Positions 44,517-52,319 of a stretch of DNA of 64,000 nt are shown one piece after another. The notes below the pieces were generated by a model that was given only the letters and a program-made list of their open reading frames with translations, had not been told where the DNA came from and ran no database searches. The first letter of the stretch is position 1; every line of letters begins with the position of its first letter. A program made the position numbers and the translations under genes. This DNA is from JADFRD01 sp964491015 (GTDB lineage Bacteria > Fidelibacterota > Marinisomatia > Marinisomatales > TCS55): positions 24,693 to 88,692 of the forward strand of contig CAZBEY010000002.1 of NCBI GenBank assembly GCA_964491015.1. The letters run 5' to 3'.

Positions 44517-44969
44517 TTATTGGGTAAGGTCTAATACATACCCCTCTTTATAAGTACTCATAATGACAGAGGTATGTGTTCTGATGACTCCCGGCCAAGA
44601 TTGAATTTCTCTTAATAGTCTTTCCAGCACGGTTGAATTTTTAACTCTCACTTTTAACATATGGCTTCCATCTCCAGTCACAGAATGGCATTCCAATACT
44701 GCCGGATGGCTGGTGGCATTTTGAATAATATCTTCAAAGTGATCAGAAGACGCACTCACGACAGCAATAAATGCAGCTAAGTCAAAACCCAACTGTTTCG
44801 CATCTAATTTAGCAGTAAAAGATATTACCGCTCCGCTATCAGTCAGCTTTTTAATCCGTTCAGTCACTGCCGGAATAGACATGTGGATATTTTCTGCAAT
44901 TTCACTGGCTGTAACACGAGAATTATTTTGCAAATCGGAAAGGATTTGATAATCTTTTTCATCAAACAT
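44517..44969 (-). CDS. Lrp/AsnC-family transcriptional regulator
   Basis: A 150-residue feast/famine regulator. An N-terminal HTH (DYQILSDLQNNSRVTASEIA, then SIPAVTERIKKL) is joined to the RAM ligand domain (AFIAVVSASSDHFEDII, VLECHSVTGDGSHMLKVRVK, WPGVIRTHTSVIMSTYKEG). It lies directly upstream of glnII on the same strand, so control of glutamine synthesis by an amino acid or nitrogen signal is likely. AT-rich palindromic sequence lies before its ATG. Confidence 0.93.
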   Translation of the reverse strand: MFDEKDYQILSDLQNNSRVTASEIAENIHMSIPAVTERIKKLTDSGAVISFTAKLDAKQLGFDLAAFIAVVSASSDHFEDIIQNATSHPAVLECHSVTGDGSHMLKVRVKNSTVLERLLREIQSWPGVIRTHTSVIMSTYKEGYVLDLTQ

Positions 44970-45004
44970 ATAATGAAAATTATAATGATAATCTTATGAA
45001 TATC

Positions 45005-45018
45005 AATAAATATTTATT
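45005..45018 (-). promoter_or_regulatory. 14-bp AT palindrome upstream of the Lrp/AsnC gene
   Basis: AATAAATATTTATT (45005-45018) is a perfect palindrome 35 bp before the ATG at 44969, in a very AT-rich 104-bp gap between the Lrp gene and the M1 peptidase gene. Lrp-family proteins often bind such sequences at their own promoters, but AT-richness makes chance palindromes common. Confidence 0.35.
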
Positions 45019-45073
45019 AGATATTTATACTTACTTAATTATATTAACTATTTAATGTCAATTATTAATATTA

Positions 45074-47851
45074 TTAAAAATAGAATCCCCACTGCATTAG
45101 CACCCTCATGGCTAGATTGTTTTCTCTTGCCAACGGGTGGGATACCCAAAACGGAAAAAATAAACCGATTTCCATCATGGTCTGTGATTCAAAACCAACT
45201 CCGGCGGTTAAATAAATATCCTTACTTTTGCTTAATGTATCAACTCGGTCGGGAAAGGAGCCGGTTGTGCTATTTGTTACCGCTCCGTCCAAATATATCA
45301 TGGGTCGGACTATTGTAGTTGTCTCGTACCCCAAGCTGAATCCTGTGCTGAAGATATTTTTATTCCAATTTTCTTCATCGACGGCAACCCCGCGGAATAT
45401 GGGGATTTCCCCCTCACTTTTCTGCCAAACTTTCGGAACAAATAATAGTCTATATGCTAATTCGTTATTATCTCTGTCATCCCACACAAAACCCGCTTCG
45501 CCATGAATATGAAAAACAAAATTTGCCGGCAATCGTGTTTTAAAATCAGAAGAAAAACCAATATCGTAAAACTTATTTTTATCCTGAAACCCTCCAAGGG
45601 CATGAATTTCAATAATATATCTTTTAACCGGCGTATAGAAAAAGAGTGTCCAAATTTCTTTTAGGTTAAGGTTCTTTCCAATTGACCACCAATCCTCAGG
45701 ATTGGCGGCAGTATATTCAGTTGAAGAGAGGGTCGTAGTTAGTCGAGAATAAGAAGATATTCCGTGCATAGCTAAATATGAAGTTTCTCCTAAATAATTC
45801 ACCAATGAAATTTTGGACCATTTTTTCGGGTATTCTCGTCCAATCTGAAAAGACCAATATATGTTTTTTGTTGATTTCAGCGGTGTTCGATAATTTAGGC
45901 GACCACCCCAGTTATGATTTGGCGTGCCGGTAGAAAAGGTTATTTCAAGATCAAACAGGTTTTGATAAAACGCTGGCATAATCGGCATCAGGTTAATACC
46001 CAATCCGCCTGAAAAATATATCCCGGTTCGCCAGTTTCCTCGCCAATCTTTTTTAAGTTTTGGGCGATAGTACACTTCATAAGTTTCCCAGGAAGGCAAA
46101 CCATAGTCCGGCCGTAACGTTATTTGCCTTGGCCAGTGATTGTTAAAACGGTTACTATCAAAAATATGCTTATTCGGATCTAAATCAACAATGGTGACAG
46201 GTGAGTTTGTAGTCAGTTCTACAACACTATTCTTCTCGATAATAATCTTTTCAAGTACGGTAGAGTCACCTTTCCCTGTGACTATTAAAACATCCGCTGG
46301 TAAAATCCATTCTCCTTGATATGTCATCTCGATCCGGTTCTGCCAGGTATGGTCGTTATTTAATGTATTCTTCACAGATTCAATCTTAAGATCGGGTCGG
46401 AGGTTTGTAGTAAGTGCCAATCGAAAATTATCCGCAATATGTCTGTCTGTATGCTTTTTGATTATCGTAATAAAACGTTCAGTATCTGAAACCTCTCCCC
46501 GAAACATTACAAAATAATCCCGCATAATGATTCTCATCAAAGAGTCGCTAATAGCAGCATGCAATGTTTGTAAGGCGTGGTTTCCAACAATGTATTTGTT
46601 GTAGATATTTGCTGCATCTTCCCAGCGAAGATGTTTCCCCGGCGCATAGATAGGCGGTAAAGAATTATCGCCCATTATATCCCGCAGTAAATTGGTCCAT
46701 TCATCAATTGTCATGTTGTTTACTTCATGCCAAATATTAAGTTTAGGTATTGGTTCTGATAGTTTAAATGTTGTTTTTCCTCCAATTTTTTGAGATTCCT
46801 CAAACAACCAACTGGCAAATTCTGCAAAAGATTCATTCAACCATTTTTCTCTGTTCTCGTCTATTTGGATTGTATTTCCAAACCACTGGTGAGCCAGTTC
46901 ATGATTCAATACACGACCCGGATCAATTTTATTCTGAAAAACTATATAATTATTGAAGGATGCAGCAGGAGCATTAAGAGAATATCCTGTTGTTATAATT
47001 AATCTGTCTCCCGTACGTCGACCAAAATATTTTTCGTAAAAAGGAATCAGTTTTTCCAATTGATCCTTAGTCTTCTTTACCAGTCTTTTTTGATTCTTCG
47101 GTGTTATGATTTCTACATCCGTCCCATACACATTAAAAGACGACTTGTTTAATTGATTAAAAATAACCATGCTTACATTCGGAACGTGTTTGTTTTCCAT
47201 TGAATATTGAATATGCCCTGTTGAGAGTGTTCTTTGTTTCAAAATTCGGGCAGAGGATCCGATATCATATCCCTTTGGTACAGTAAGCAATATTTCATAT
47301 GATGCAAAATTCGACAAGACATTTTGGTTCCTATTAACACCGTGTTTTACCCATCCGTGTGCACCATAATATCCTAAATCAGGATAAAAATGTACGGCAT
47401 TATAAATGATTGTATCGTTTTGATCACCATAAGTCGGAAACGATGAATGTCGCCATGAGCTGAAATATGTTTTATAAGGGACATCAATCAGCATCGATTG
47501 CCCCGGCAGGACAGAAGGTGATAATTCAATAATAATAACACTGCTGTCCTGAGGTATTATCTTATCCAAATGCGAAGATCGAATTTTACCGATTTCCGTG
47601 CGAGGGGATTTTGGATCATTTTTTCGGGAGTAACTATTACTTGGAATATACAGCAGTAAATAATTGAGATTATATTTTGAGTTATTGGTGACTTTAATAT
47701 GGTTCACACCTTCCAGAAAACCGCAGCCCTTGTCATTATTAGGCTGAAAATAAAGATCTAAATCATAAAAAATATCCAAACCATCAGCAGCCAGGCAAAA
47801 CGATGAAAAAATGATTGCAAAGAAAACCGAATTTCGAATATGGCTAGCCAC
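45074..47851 (-). CDS. M1-family metallopeptidase fused to a C-terminal outer-membrane barrel
   Basis: A 925-residue exported protein with a signal peptide (about 1-21). The N-terminal domain to about 250 is the M1 saddle. NHELAHQWFGNT gives the zinc ligands His317 and His321 with Glu318 as base, and WLNESFAEF gives the third ligand Glu340. The GxMEN substrate motif is not obvious. The last 300 residues consist of amphipathic strands with aromatic girdles (GGLGINLMPIMP, GGRLNYRTPL, VGFESQTMMEIGLFF) and end in Phe, suggesting a surface-anchoring barrel. It is adjacent to a PorV-like gene (3-bp gap). Confidence 0.85.
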   Translation of the reverse strand: MASHIRNSVFFAIIFSSFCLAADGLDIFYDLDLYFQPNNDKGCGFLEGVNHIKVTNNSKYNLNYLLLYIPSNSYSRKNDPKSPRTEIGKIRSSHLDKIIPQDSSVIIIELSPSVLPGQSMLIDVPYKTYFSSWRHSSFPTYGDQNDTIIYNAVHFYPDLGYYGAHGWVKHGVNRNQNVLSNFASYEILLTVPKGYDIGSSARILKQRTLSTGHIQYSMENKHVPNVSMVIFNQLNKSSFNVYGTDVEIITPKNQKRLVKKTKDQLEKLIPFYEKYFGRRTGDRLIITTGYSLNAPAASFNNYIVFQNKIDPGRVLNHELAHQWFGNTIQIDENREKWLNESFAEFASWLFEESQKIGGKTTFKLSEPIPKLNIWHEVNNMTIDEWTNLLRDIMGDNSLPPIYAPGKHLRWEDAANIYNKYIVGNHALQTLHAAISDSLMRIIMRDYFVMFRGEVSDTERFITIIKKHTDRHIADNFRLALTTNLRPDLKIESVKNTLNNDHTWQNRIEMTYQGEWILPADVLIVTGKGDSTVLEKIIIEKNSVVELTTNSPVTIVDLDPNKHIFDSNRFNNHWPRQITLRPDYGLPSWETYEVYYRPKLKKDWRGNWRTGIYFSGGLGINLMPIMPAFYQNLFDLEITFSTGTPNHNWGGRLNYRTPLKSTKNIYWSFQIGREYPKKWSKISLVNYLGETSYLAMHGISSYSRLTTTLSSTEYTAANPEDWWSIGKNLNLKEIWTLFFYTPVKRYIIEIHALGGFQDKNKFYDIGFSSDFKTRLPANFVFHIHGEAGFVWDDRDNNELAYRLLFVPKVWQKSEGEIPIFRGVAVDEENWNKNIFSTGFSLGYETTTIVRPMIYLDGAVTNSTTGSFPDRVDTLSKSKDIYLTAGVGFESQTMMEIGLFFPFWVSHPLARENNLAMRVLMQWGFYF

Positions 47852-47854
47852 AAT

Positions 47855-48754
47855 TCAAAACTGAATTCCAACTGCGAATCCTGTTATCCAACCGCCGGGA
47901 CCATAAGAGTATACACTAGATTCAAAAGAATAGTTATTATACTTCCACACAAGCCCTATTCCCAAATCTGTCAACAGGTTCTTTGAAACATTTTTGAAAA
48001 TTGCCTGGTCAATTCTGTTTGATGTTGTTCCAAGCTTTAATTGCAAATTATACGGTAATGTAAAAATTCCACCCAGACGTATACTTATAACTTCTAAATC
48101 AAATTCCTTTACCAGGTCAATTCCCAATTCAAGGGGTAAATGTGCAAGTTGTTTTGAAAATGATGTTACAAAAGCAGCCGGTAATGATTCCTCTTCTCCG
48201 GTAAAGGTTTTAATCACCGAGCCCATGTTCAACAGGCTGAATCCAATTCTTGAATTCTGCTTGGAAATATCGAACAGAATACCGGTAGAAAACAGAATGA
48301 CTACTGATTGCTTTTTTTCAATTGAGCTAAAAAACAGACCTGCGCTTACCCCCCAAGAGATGGGCCACTGACTTGAATGCCCCGATGCGGAATAATCAAA
48401 CCATGTATCGGAAGCGCTGTATAGATCCGTTACAAGATTATATTGATCTCGACCTTCGAATAACCCATAATTCATATGGCGCAATCCGTAAGCAGTCACT
48501 GATGCTTTTCCGGGCAATACTAAATGAAATGATTGAGCGCTAATATTTGCAGGATAGGATATAAAACTCACATCAAATTGTTTCTTTAAAGTCAAAAGAG
48601 AAGCAGGATTAATCACATCCGATGTTACGCTTGAAAATGCGCCGCCTGACCCGGCTAATGCCATACGGTGCGGGTGATACCAATTTTGCATTCCGGGGTA
48701 GGCAGTTCCTCCACACAAGAAACCGGTGGCTAAAATAATAATTAAACTTCTCAC
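47855..48754 (-). CDS. PorV/PorQ-like outer-membrane protein
   Basis: A 299-residue predicted 14-strand barrel of the FadL-like PorV/PorQ group. After a short signal the mature N-terminus reads MALAGSGGAFSSVTSDVINP, a typical hatch-like start (AGSGGA followed by NPA). Strands such as FDVSFISYPANISAQSFHL follow. PorV-type proteins shuttle or anchor type IX secretion cargo, and two sorting-tail cargo candidates lie 10-15 kb away. It overlaps priA by four bases and is followed by the M1 peptidase. Confidence 0.8.
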   Translation of the reverse strand: MRSLIIILATGFLCGGTAYPGMQNWYHPHRMALAGSGGAFSSVTSDVINPASLLTLKKQFDVSFISYPANISAQSFHLVLPGKASVTAYGLRHMNYGLFEGRDQYNLVTDLYSASDTWFDYSASGHSSQWPISWGVSAGLFFSSIEKKQSVVILFSTGILFDISKQNSRIGFSLLNMGSVIKTFTGEEESLPAAFVTSFSKQLAHLPLELGIDLVKEFDLEVISIRLGGIFTLPYNLQLKLGTTSNRIDQAIFKNVSKNLLTDLGIGLVWKYNNYSFESSVYSYGPGGWITGFAVGIQF

Positions 48755-50979
48755 AAGACGGATACAGGGTTTACATCAATGTTCACACTCACGCCTGATG
48801 GTGTTTTATCCCAATGTCCGGATTGAATGATATGATTAAGATAATTATGCAATTTCATTCCGTTCACATCATGTTTTTTATCTGATTTCATAATAATATG
48901 CATACGATATTTGCGCCGCAACCGTTCCCGATAACAATTTGCGGGACCTAATATATCCAATCCTCTGATGGGTCTGGACAATGATTGTTTGAGTTTGGTT
49001 GCAGTTGATGTAGTTAATTCTCTGTTTTTTCCTTCAATTCCAATACGAATCATCCAGGAAAATGGCGGGTAATTTAATTCTTGCCGCTCACTTAAAGCGA
49101 TATTGTAATAGGTTTTTTGATCAAGCCTTGATGCAAACTTTATAACCGGATTTTCCGGATTATAGGTTTGAATGACAACTTCGCCCGCCTTGCGTCGTCC
49201 GGATCTTCCTGCCGCTTGGTATATTAACTGGAAGGTTCTTTCACCCGATCTGAAATCCGGTAAAAATAAACCGGTATCGCCATTGATAATCCCTACGAGA
49301 GTCGCTTTATCAAAATCCAACCCTTTTGCAATCATTTGGGTTCCGATAAGTACTTGAATTTCACCCGTAGAAAATTTTTTCAGAGTCTGTGTTAGCACCC
49401 TTCCGCTTTTTGTTGTATCAACATCGAGCCTGGCAATGGATATATTCGGAAATGTTTTTTGAATGATTTCCTCTACCTTTTGTGTTCCAATTCCCATTAG
49501 TTTTAAATTAATACTTTTGCACGTTTTACATGTTGTCGTTATATGGTGTGACTCATAACCGCAGAAATGGCATTTCAGACAACTATCGTGGCTATGATAG
49601 GTCATTGCCACTTCACACTGGTTACACGTTTCAATATAACCGCAATCTCCACAACGTAGTATCGGGGCAAATCCGCGTCTGTTTTGAAGCAGGATAACTT
49701 GTTCGTCATTTGCCAAACGTTCTTCCATTTTACGTTGTAATGTACCTGATATTACATCTTGGTATTTCCCTGTTTCTTCCACCTCTTGCATCATATCAAC
49801 AATATGAACACGCGGGTAGGGGGCTCCACCAAATCGTTTATTCAACCGTAAGTAGCCGTGTTTACCCTGTAAATGATTATAATAAGTTTCTAGACTTGGC
49901 GTTGCACTGGATAATATAACAACTGCTTTATGGAGCTTTCCGCGCATTAAAGCAATATCTCGCGTATGATATCGGGGGGCGGGGGATTCTTGTTTATAGG
50001 AATGCTCCTGCTCTTCATCGATAATGATTGTACCCAAATTTTTTAATGGAGCGAAAACAGCGCTTCGAGCGCCAATGACTACTTTGAATTCTCCGGTGCA
50101 TATTTGTTTCCAAGTCCAAGCCCGCGCTGATGCAGATAATTTTGAATGCCACAAAGCAACATTATCTTCAAACACAGCTCTGAATCGACCAGCGATTTGT
50201 GGTGTCAGAGCAATTTCAGGAAGAAGTAGGATTGCTGATTTATTCATTGCTAACGTTTTTTTTACCAGCTCAATATATATTTCTGTTTTTCCGCTTCCCG
50301 TAACTCCATGCAGCAAGGTGGAACTGAATTCATTAGCGGTCAATTTTTTATATAAGGCACTGTTTATTCTTTTTTGATCTTCCGTAAAATTGATTTCCTT
50401 ATGAATAGGAGAAAACGTAAAACCTGTCACATCAGGAAGGTTTGAAATTGTTTCTAGATGGACTAATTTTTTTTCAAACAAAGCATTGCAAATTGCATTC
50501 GGATTACTAACAAAGCCCTTTAAGTTTGCTACGGGAACGGTTTCCCGACTTTTTGAAAGAAATTCAAGTACTTTTCCCTGAGCGGGAGCTCGTTTTTTTA
50601 TCCCGGAGAAATTTTTTCCGAACGATAAAAATGATACCAGGGTCGATGTTGGAGGAGTATATTTCGTTGAAAGGTTTTTTGGTAGAATTGCTTTTGCGAC
50701 TTGTCCCACTGGGGAAAAATAATATTTACTCATCCATTGGGCTAAAGCCCACAAGTGTGTGTCCATTATGGGAATATCTTCGACCAGGTCTTTTAAATAT
50801 TTTATTTTACCTGAATACTCAGATTTATTATTCATAGAAACAACGATTCCAATGATTGTTCTTTTTCCAAACGGTACTTTTACGCGAATGCCTATTTGGA
50901 TTTTGCTCTTTAAGTCATTCGGAACCTGATAAGTAAACTGCTTGTAACTTGATATGGGAAAAGCGACTTCAACAAACAT
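48751..50979 (-). CDS. priA: Primosomal helicase PriA
   Basis: A 742-residue replication-restart helicase (3'-5', superfamily 2). The N-terminal DNA-binding domain (VAFPISSYKQFTYQVP) precedes the helicase core, which has Walker A HGVTGSGKTEIY and the Walker B-like motif IIDEEQEHSYKQ. Eight cysteines in four pairs hold two zincs (CGDCGYIETCNQC and CLKCHFCGYESHH with CKTCKS). The GTQMIAKGLDF and QAAGRSGR motifs follow. It heads the priA-porV-like-M1 transcript. Confidence 0.96.
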   Translation of the reverse strand: MFVEVAFPISSYKQFTYQVPNDLKSKIQIGIRVKVPFGKRTIIGIVVSMNNKSEYSGKIKYLKDLVEDIPIMDTHLWALAQWMSKYYFSPVGQVAKAILPKNLSTKYTPPTSTLVSFLSFGKNFSGIKKRAPAQGKVLEFLSKSRETVPVANLKGFVSNPNAICNALFEKKLVHLETISNLPDVTGFTFSPIHKEINFTEDQKRINSALYKKLTANEFSSTLLHGVTGSGKTEIYIELVKKTLAMNKSAILLLPEIALTPQIAGRFRAVFEDNVALWHSKLSASARAWTWKQICTGEFKVVIGARSAVFAPLKNLGTIIIDEEQEHSYKQESPAPRYHTRDIALMRGKLHKAVVILSSATPSLETYYNHLQGKHGYLRLNKRFGGAPYPRVHIVDMMQEVEETGKYQDVISGTLQRKMEERLANDEQVILLQNRRGFAPILRCGDCGYIETCNQCEVAMTYHSHDSCLKCHFCGYESHHITTTCKTCKSINLKLMGIGTQKVEEIIQKTFPNISIARLDVDTTKSGRVLTQTLKKFSTGEIQVLIGTQMIAKGLDFDKATLVGIINGDTGLFLPDFRSGERTFQLIYQAAGRSGRRKAGEVVIQTYNPENPVIKFASRLDQKTYYNIALSERQELNYPPFSWMIRIGIEGKNRELTTSTATKLKQSLSRPIRGLDILGPANCYRERLRRKYRMHIIMKSDKKHDVNGMKLHNYLNHIIQSGHWDKTPSGVSVNIDVNPVSVL

Positions 50980-51027
50980 GATCGATGAAAATAGATGCAG
51001 TATTCTTTTGAATCAAGAATTCTTTAT

Positions 51028-51065
51028 AAAAAAAATAGCCCAGGATTTATTCAATCGAGGGCTAT
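51028..51065 (-). terminator. Rho-independent terminator after rplI
   Basis: ATAGCCC (51035-51041) and GGGCTAT (51059-51065), with inner GATT/AATC pairing, form the stem. A run of eight T follows on the minus strand, 26 bp after the L9 stop. It ends the ribosomal protein operon before priA. Confidence 0.88.
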
Positions 51066-51090
51066 GAATTGATACACTATTATACCGCAA

Positions 51091-51534
51091 TTATGATTTT
51101 ATTACGTAAACCTTTAGCTCTGGCTTAAGATTGACTGAAACATTCACCGGCACGTGATAAATGCCCAAGGCTTTAATAGAATCTGTAAGTTCGATTTGAT
51201 GACGGTTAATATTGATATTTTTTACCGCCAGCTGTTTGTGAATATCGTTTGTCGTTATGGCCCCAAACATTTTTTCTTCTTCACCCACTTGAACTTCAAA
51301 GGTGATTTCCAAATCGCTTAATTTATTCGCAAGTTCTTGATTAATTTTTTCATCGTGGTCTCTTCGCTTTGTGGCATTTTGTTTCTTTTCTTCAGCGATG
51401 GCTAAATTCCTCTTAGAGGCTCTTAATGCCAAGCGCCGGGGGAAAAGAAAATTTCTTGCATAACCAGGTTTAACCGCAATGATATCACCAGCAGTTCCTA
51501 ATGATTCCACATCGTCTAGTAAAATTACATCCAT
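51091..51534 (-). CDS. rplI: 50S ribosomal protein L9
   Basis: A 147-residue ribosomal protein. The N-terminal domain (DVILLDDVESLGTAGDIIAV, GYARNFLFPRRLALRAS) and the C-terminal domain, linked by a long lysine-rich helix, are complete. It is the last gene of the rpsF-rpsR-rplI operon and is followed by a strong terminator. Confidence 0.97.
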   Translation of the reverse strand: MDVILLDDVESLGTAGDIIAVKPGYARNFLFPRRLALRASKRNLAIAEEKKQNATKRRDHDEKINQELANKLSDLEITFEVQVGEEEKMFGAITTNDIHKQLAVKNININRHQIELTDSIKALGIYHVPVNVSVNLKPELKVYVIKS

Positions 51535-51562
51535 AATATGATTCCTTTAAAAGTTTACAAAA

Positions 51563-51790
51563 TTAATTTTCACCTAAATTTGTGTAGGGCATCAATGCAA
51601 TATTTCGTGCTCGCTTGATTGCTTTTATCAGCTTCCGATGCATTTTTGCACTGCTTCCTGTAACACGACGCGGCATAATTTTCCCTTGTTCGGTCACAAA
51701 GCGGCGTAAAAGCTTCACATCTTTATAATCAATTTCCGTAATTCCATTTTCTTTGAAATAACAATATTTATTTCGACTTACAAATGCCAT
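51563..51790 (-). CDS. rpsR: 30S ribosomal protein S18
   Basis: A 75-residue S18 with the signature IDYKDVKLLRRFVTEQGKIM, then PRRVTGSSAKMHRKLIKAIK and RARNIALMPY. It lies between rpsF and rplI. No ssb gene lies between rpsF and rpsR, unlike in many Firmicutes and proteobacteria. Confidence 0.97.
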   Translation of the reverse strand: MAFVSRNKYCYFKENGITEIDYKDVKLLRRFVTEQGKIMPRRVTGSSAKMHRKLIKAIKRARNIALMPYTNLGEN

Positions 51791-51811
51791 AATTTCCTCG
51801 TTTTTTAATAA

Positions 51812-52303
51812 TTATGAGTTTTCTTCGACAACTGGTTCTTCTTCGGTTGTTTCAGTTGAATCATCGTTTTCAGTTTCTTTCTCCGCTGATGGCTCTTCAT
51901 TAGACGGTTCGTCCTGGGTTGTAGGTACTTCCTCATCTACTGTTTTTTCAACTTCCGACGTTTCTATTACATCAACGTCAGTATTATCAGCAGTTTCTTC
52001 AATAAACTCGTCGGGTTTTTCGTTCAATCTCACTGTTTGAAATCGAAGAACGGATTTATTCAATTTCATAAAATTCTCGAAATCTTCTAATTTTTTCAAC
52101 GCGTCTGTTTCGAATTGAAGCAGCATGTATGTACCATATTTATGCTGCATAATTGGATAAGCCAGTCGTTTTTTACCCCAAAAGCGATGGTTAATAACCT
52201 TACAGAATTTTTTTATTTTTTCCTCAACTTCTTTGGAAATCTCATCGTTTTTTTCTTGCTCAAAGTTGGGGTTCAAAATATACAATGTTTCATAGTAACG
52301 CAT
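51812..52303 (-). CDS. rpsF: 30S ribosomal protein S6 with long acidic C-terminal tail
   Basis: The S6 fold covers residues 1-100 (MRYYETLYILNPNFEQEKND, KRLAYPIMQHKYGTYMLL, FMKLNKSVLRFQTVRL). A further 60 residues made almost only of Glu, Asp, Thr and Ser (for example ETENDDSTETTEEEPVVEEN) follow. Normal S6 is 95-135 residues. E. coli S6 receives added Glu tails from RimK; here a long acidic tail is encoded. It starts the rpsF-rpsR-rplI operon, 16 bp after hppA. Confidence 0.96.
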   Translation of the reverse strand: MRYYETLYILNPNFEQEKNDEISKEVEEKIKKFCKVINHRFWGKKRLAYPIMQHKYGTYMLLQFETDALKKLEDFENFMKLNKSVLRFQTVRLNEKPDEFIEETADNTDVDVIETSEVEKTVDEEVPTTQDEPSNEEPSAEKETENDDSTETTEEEPVVEENS

Positions 52304-52319
52304 ATAAACTCCTTAATTT

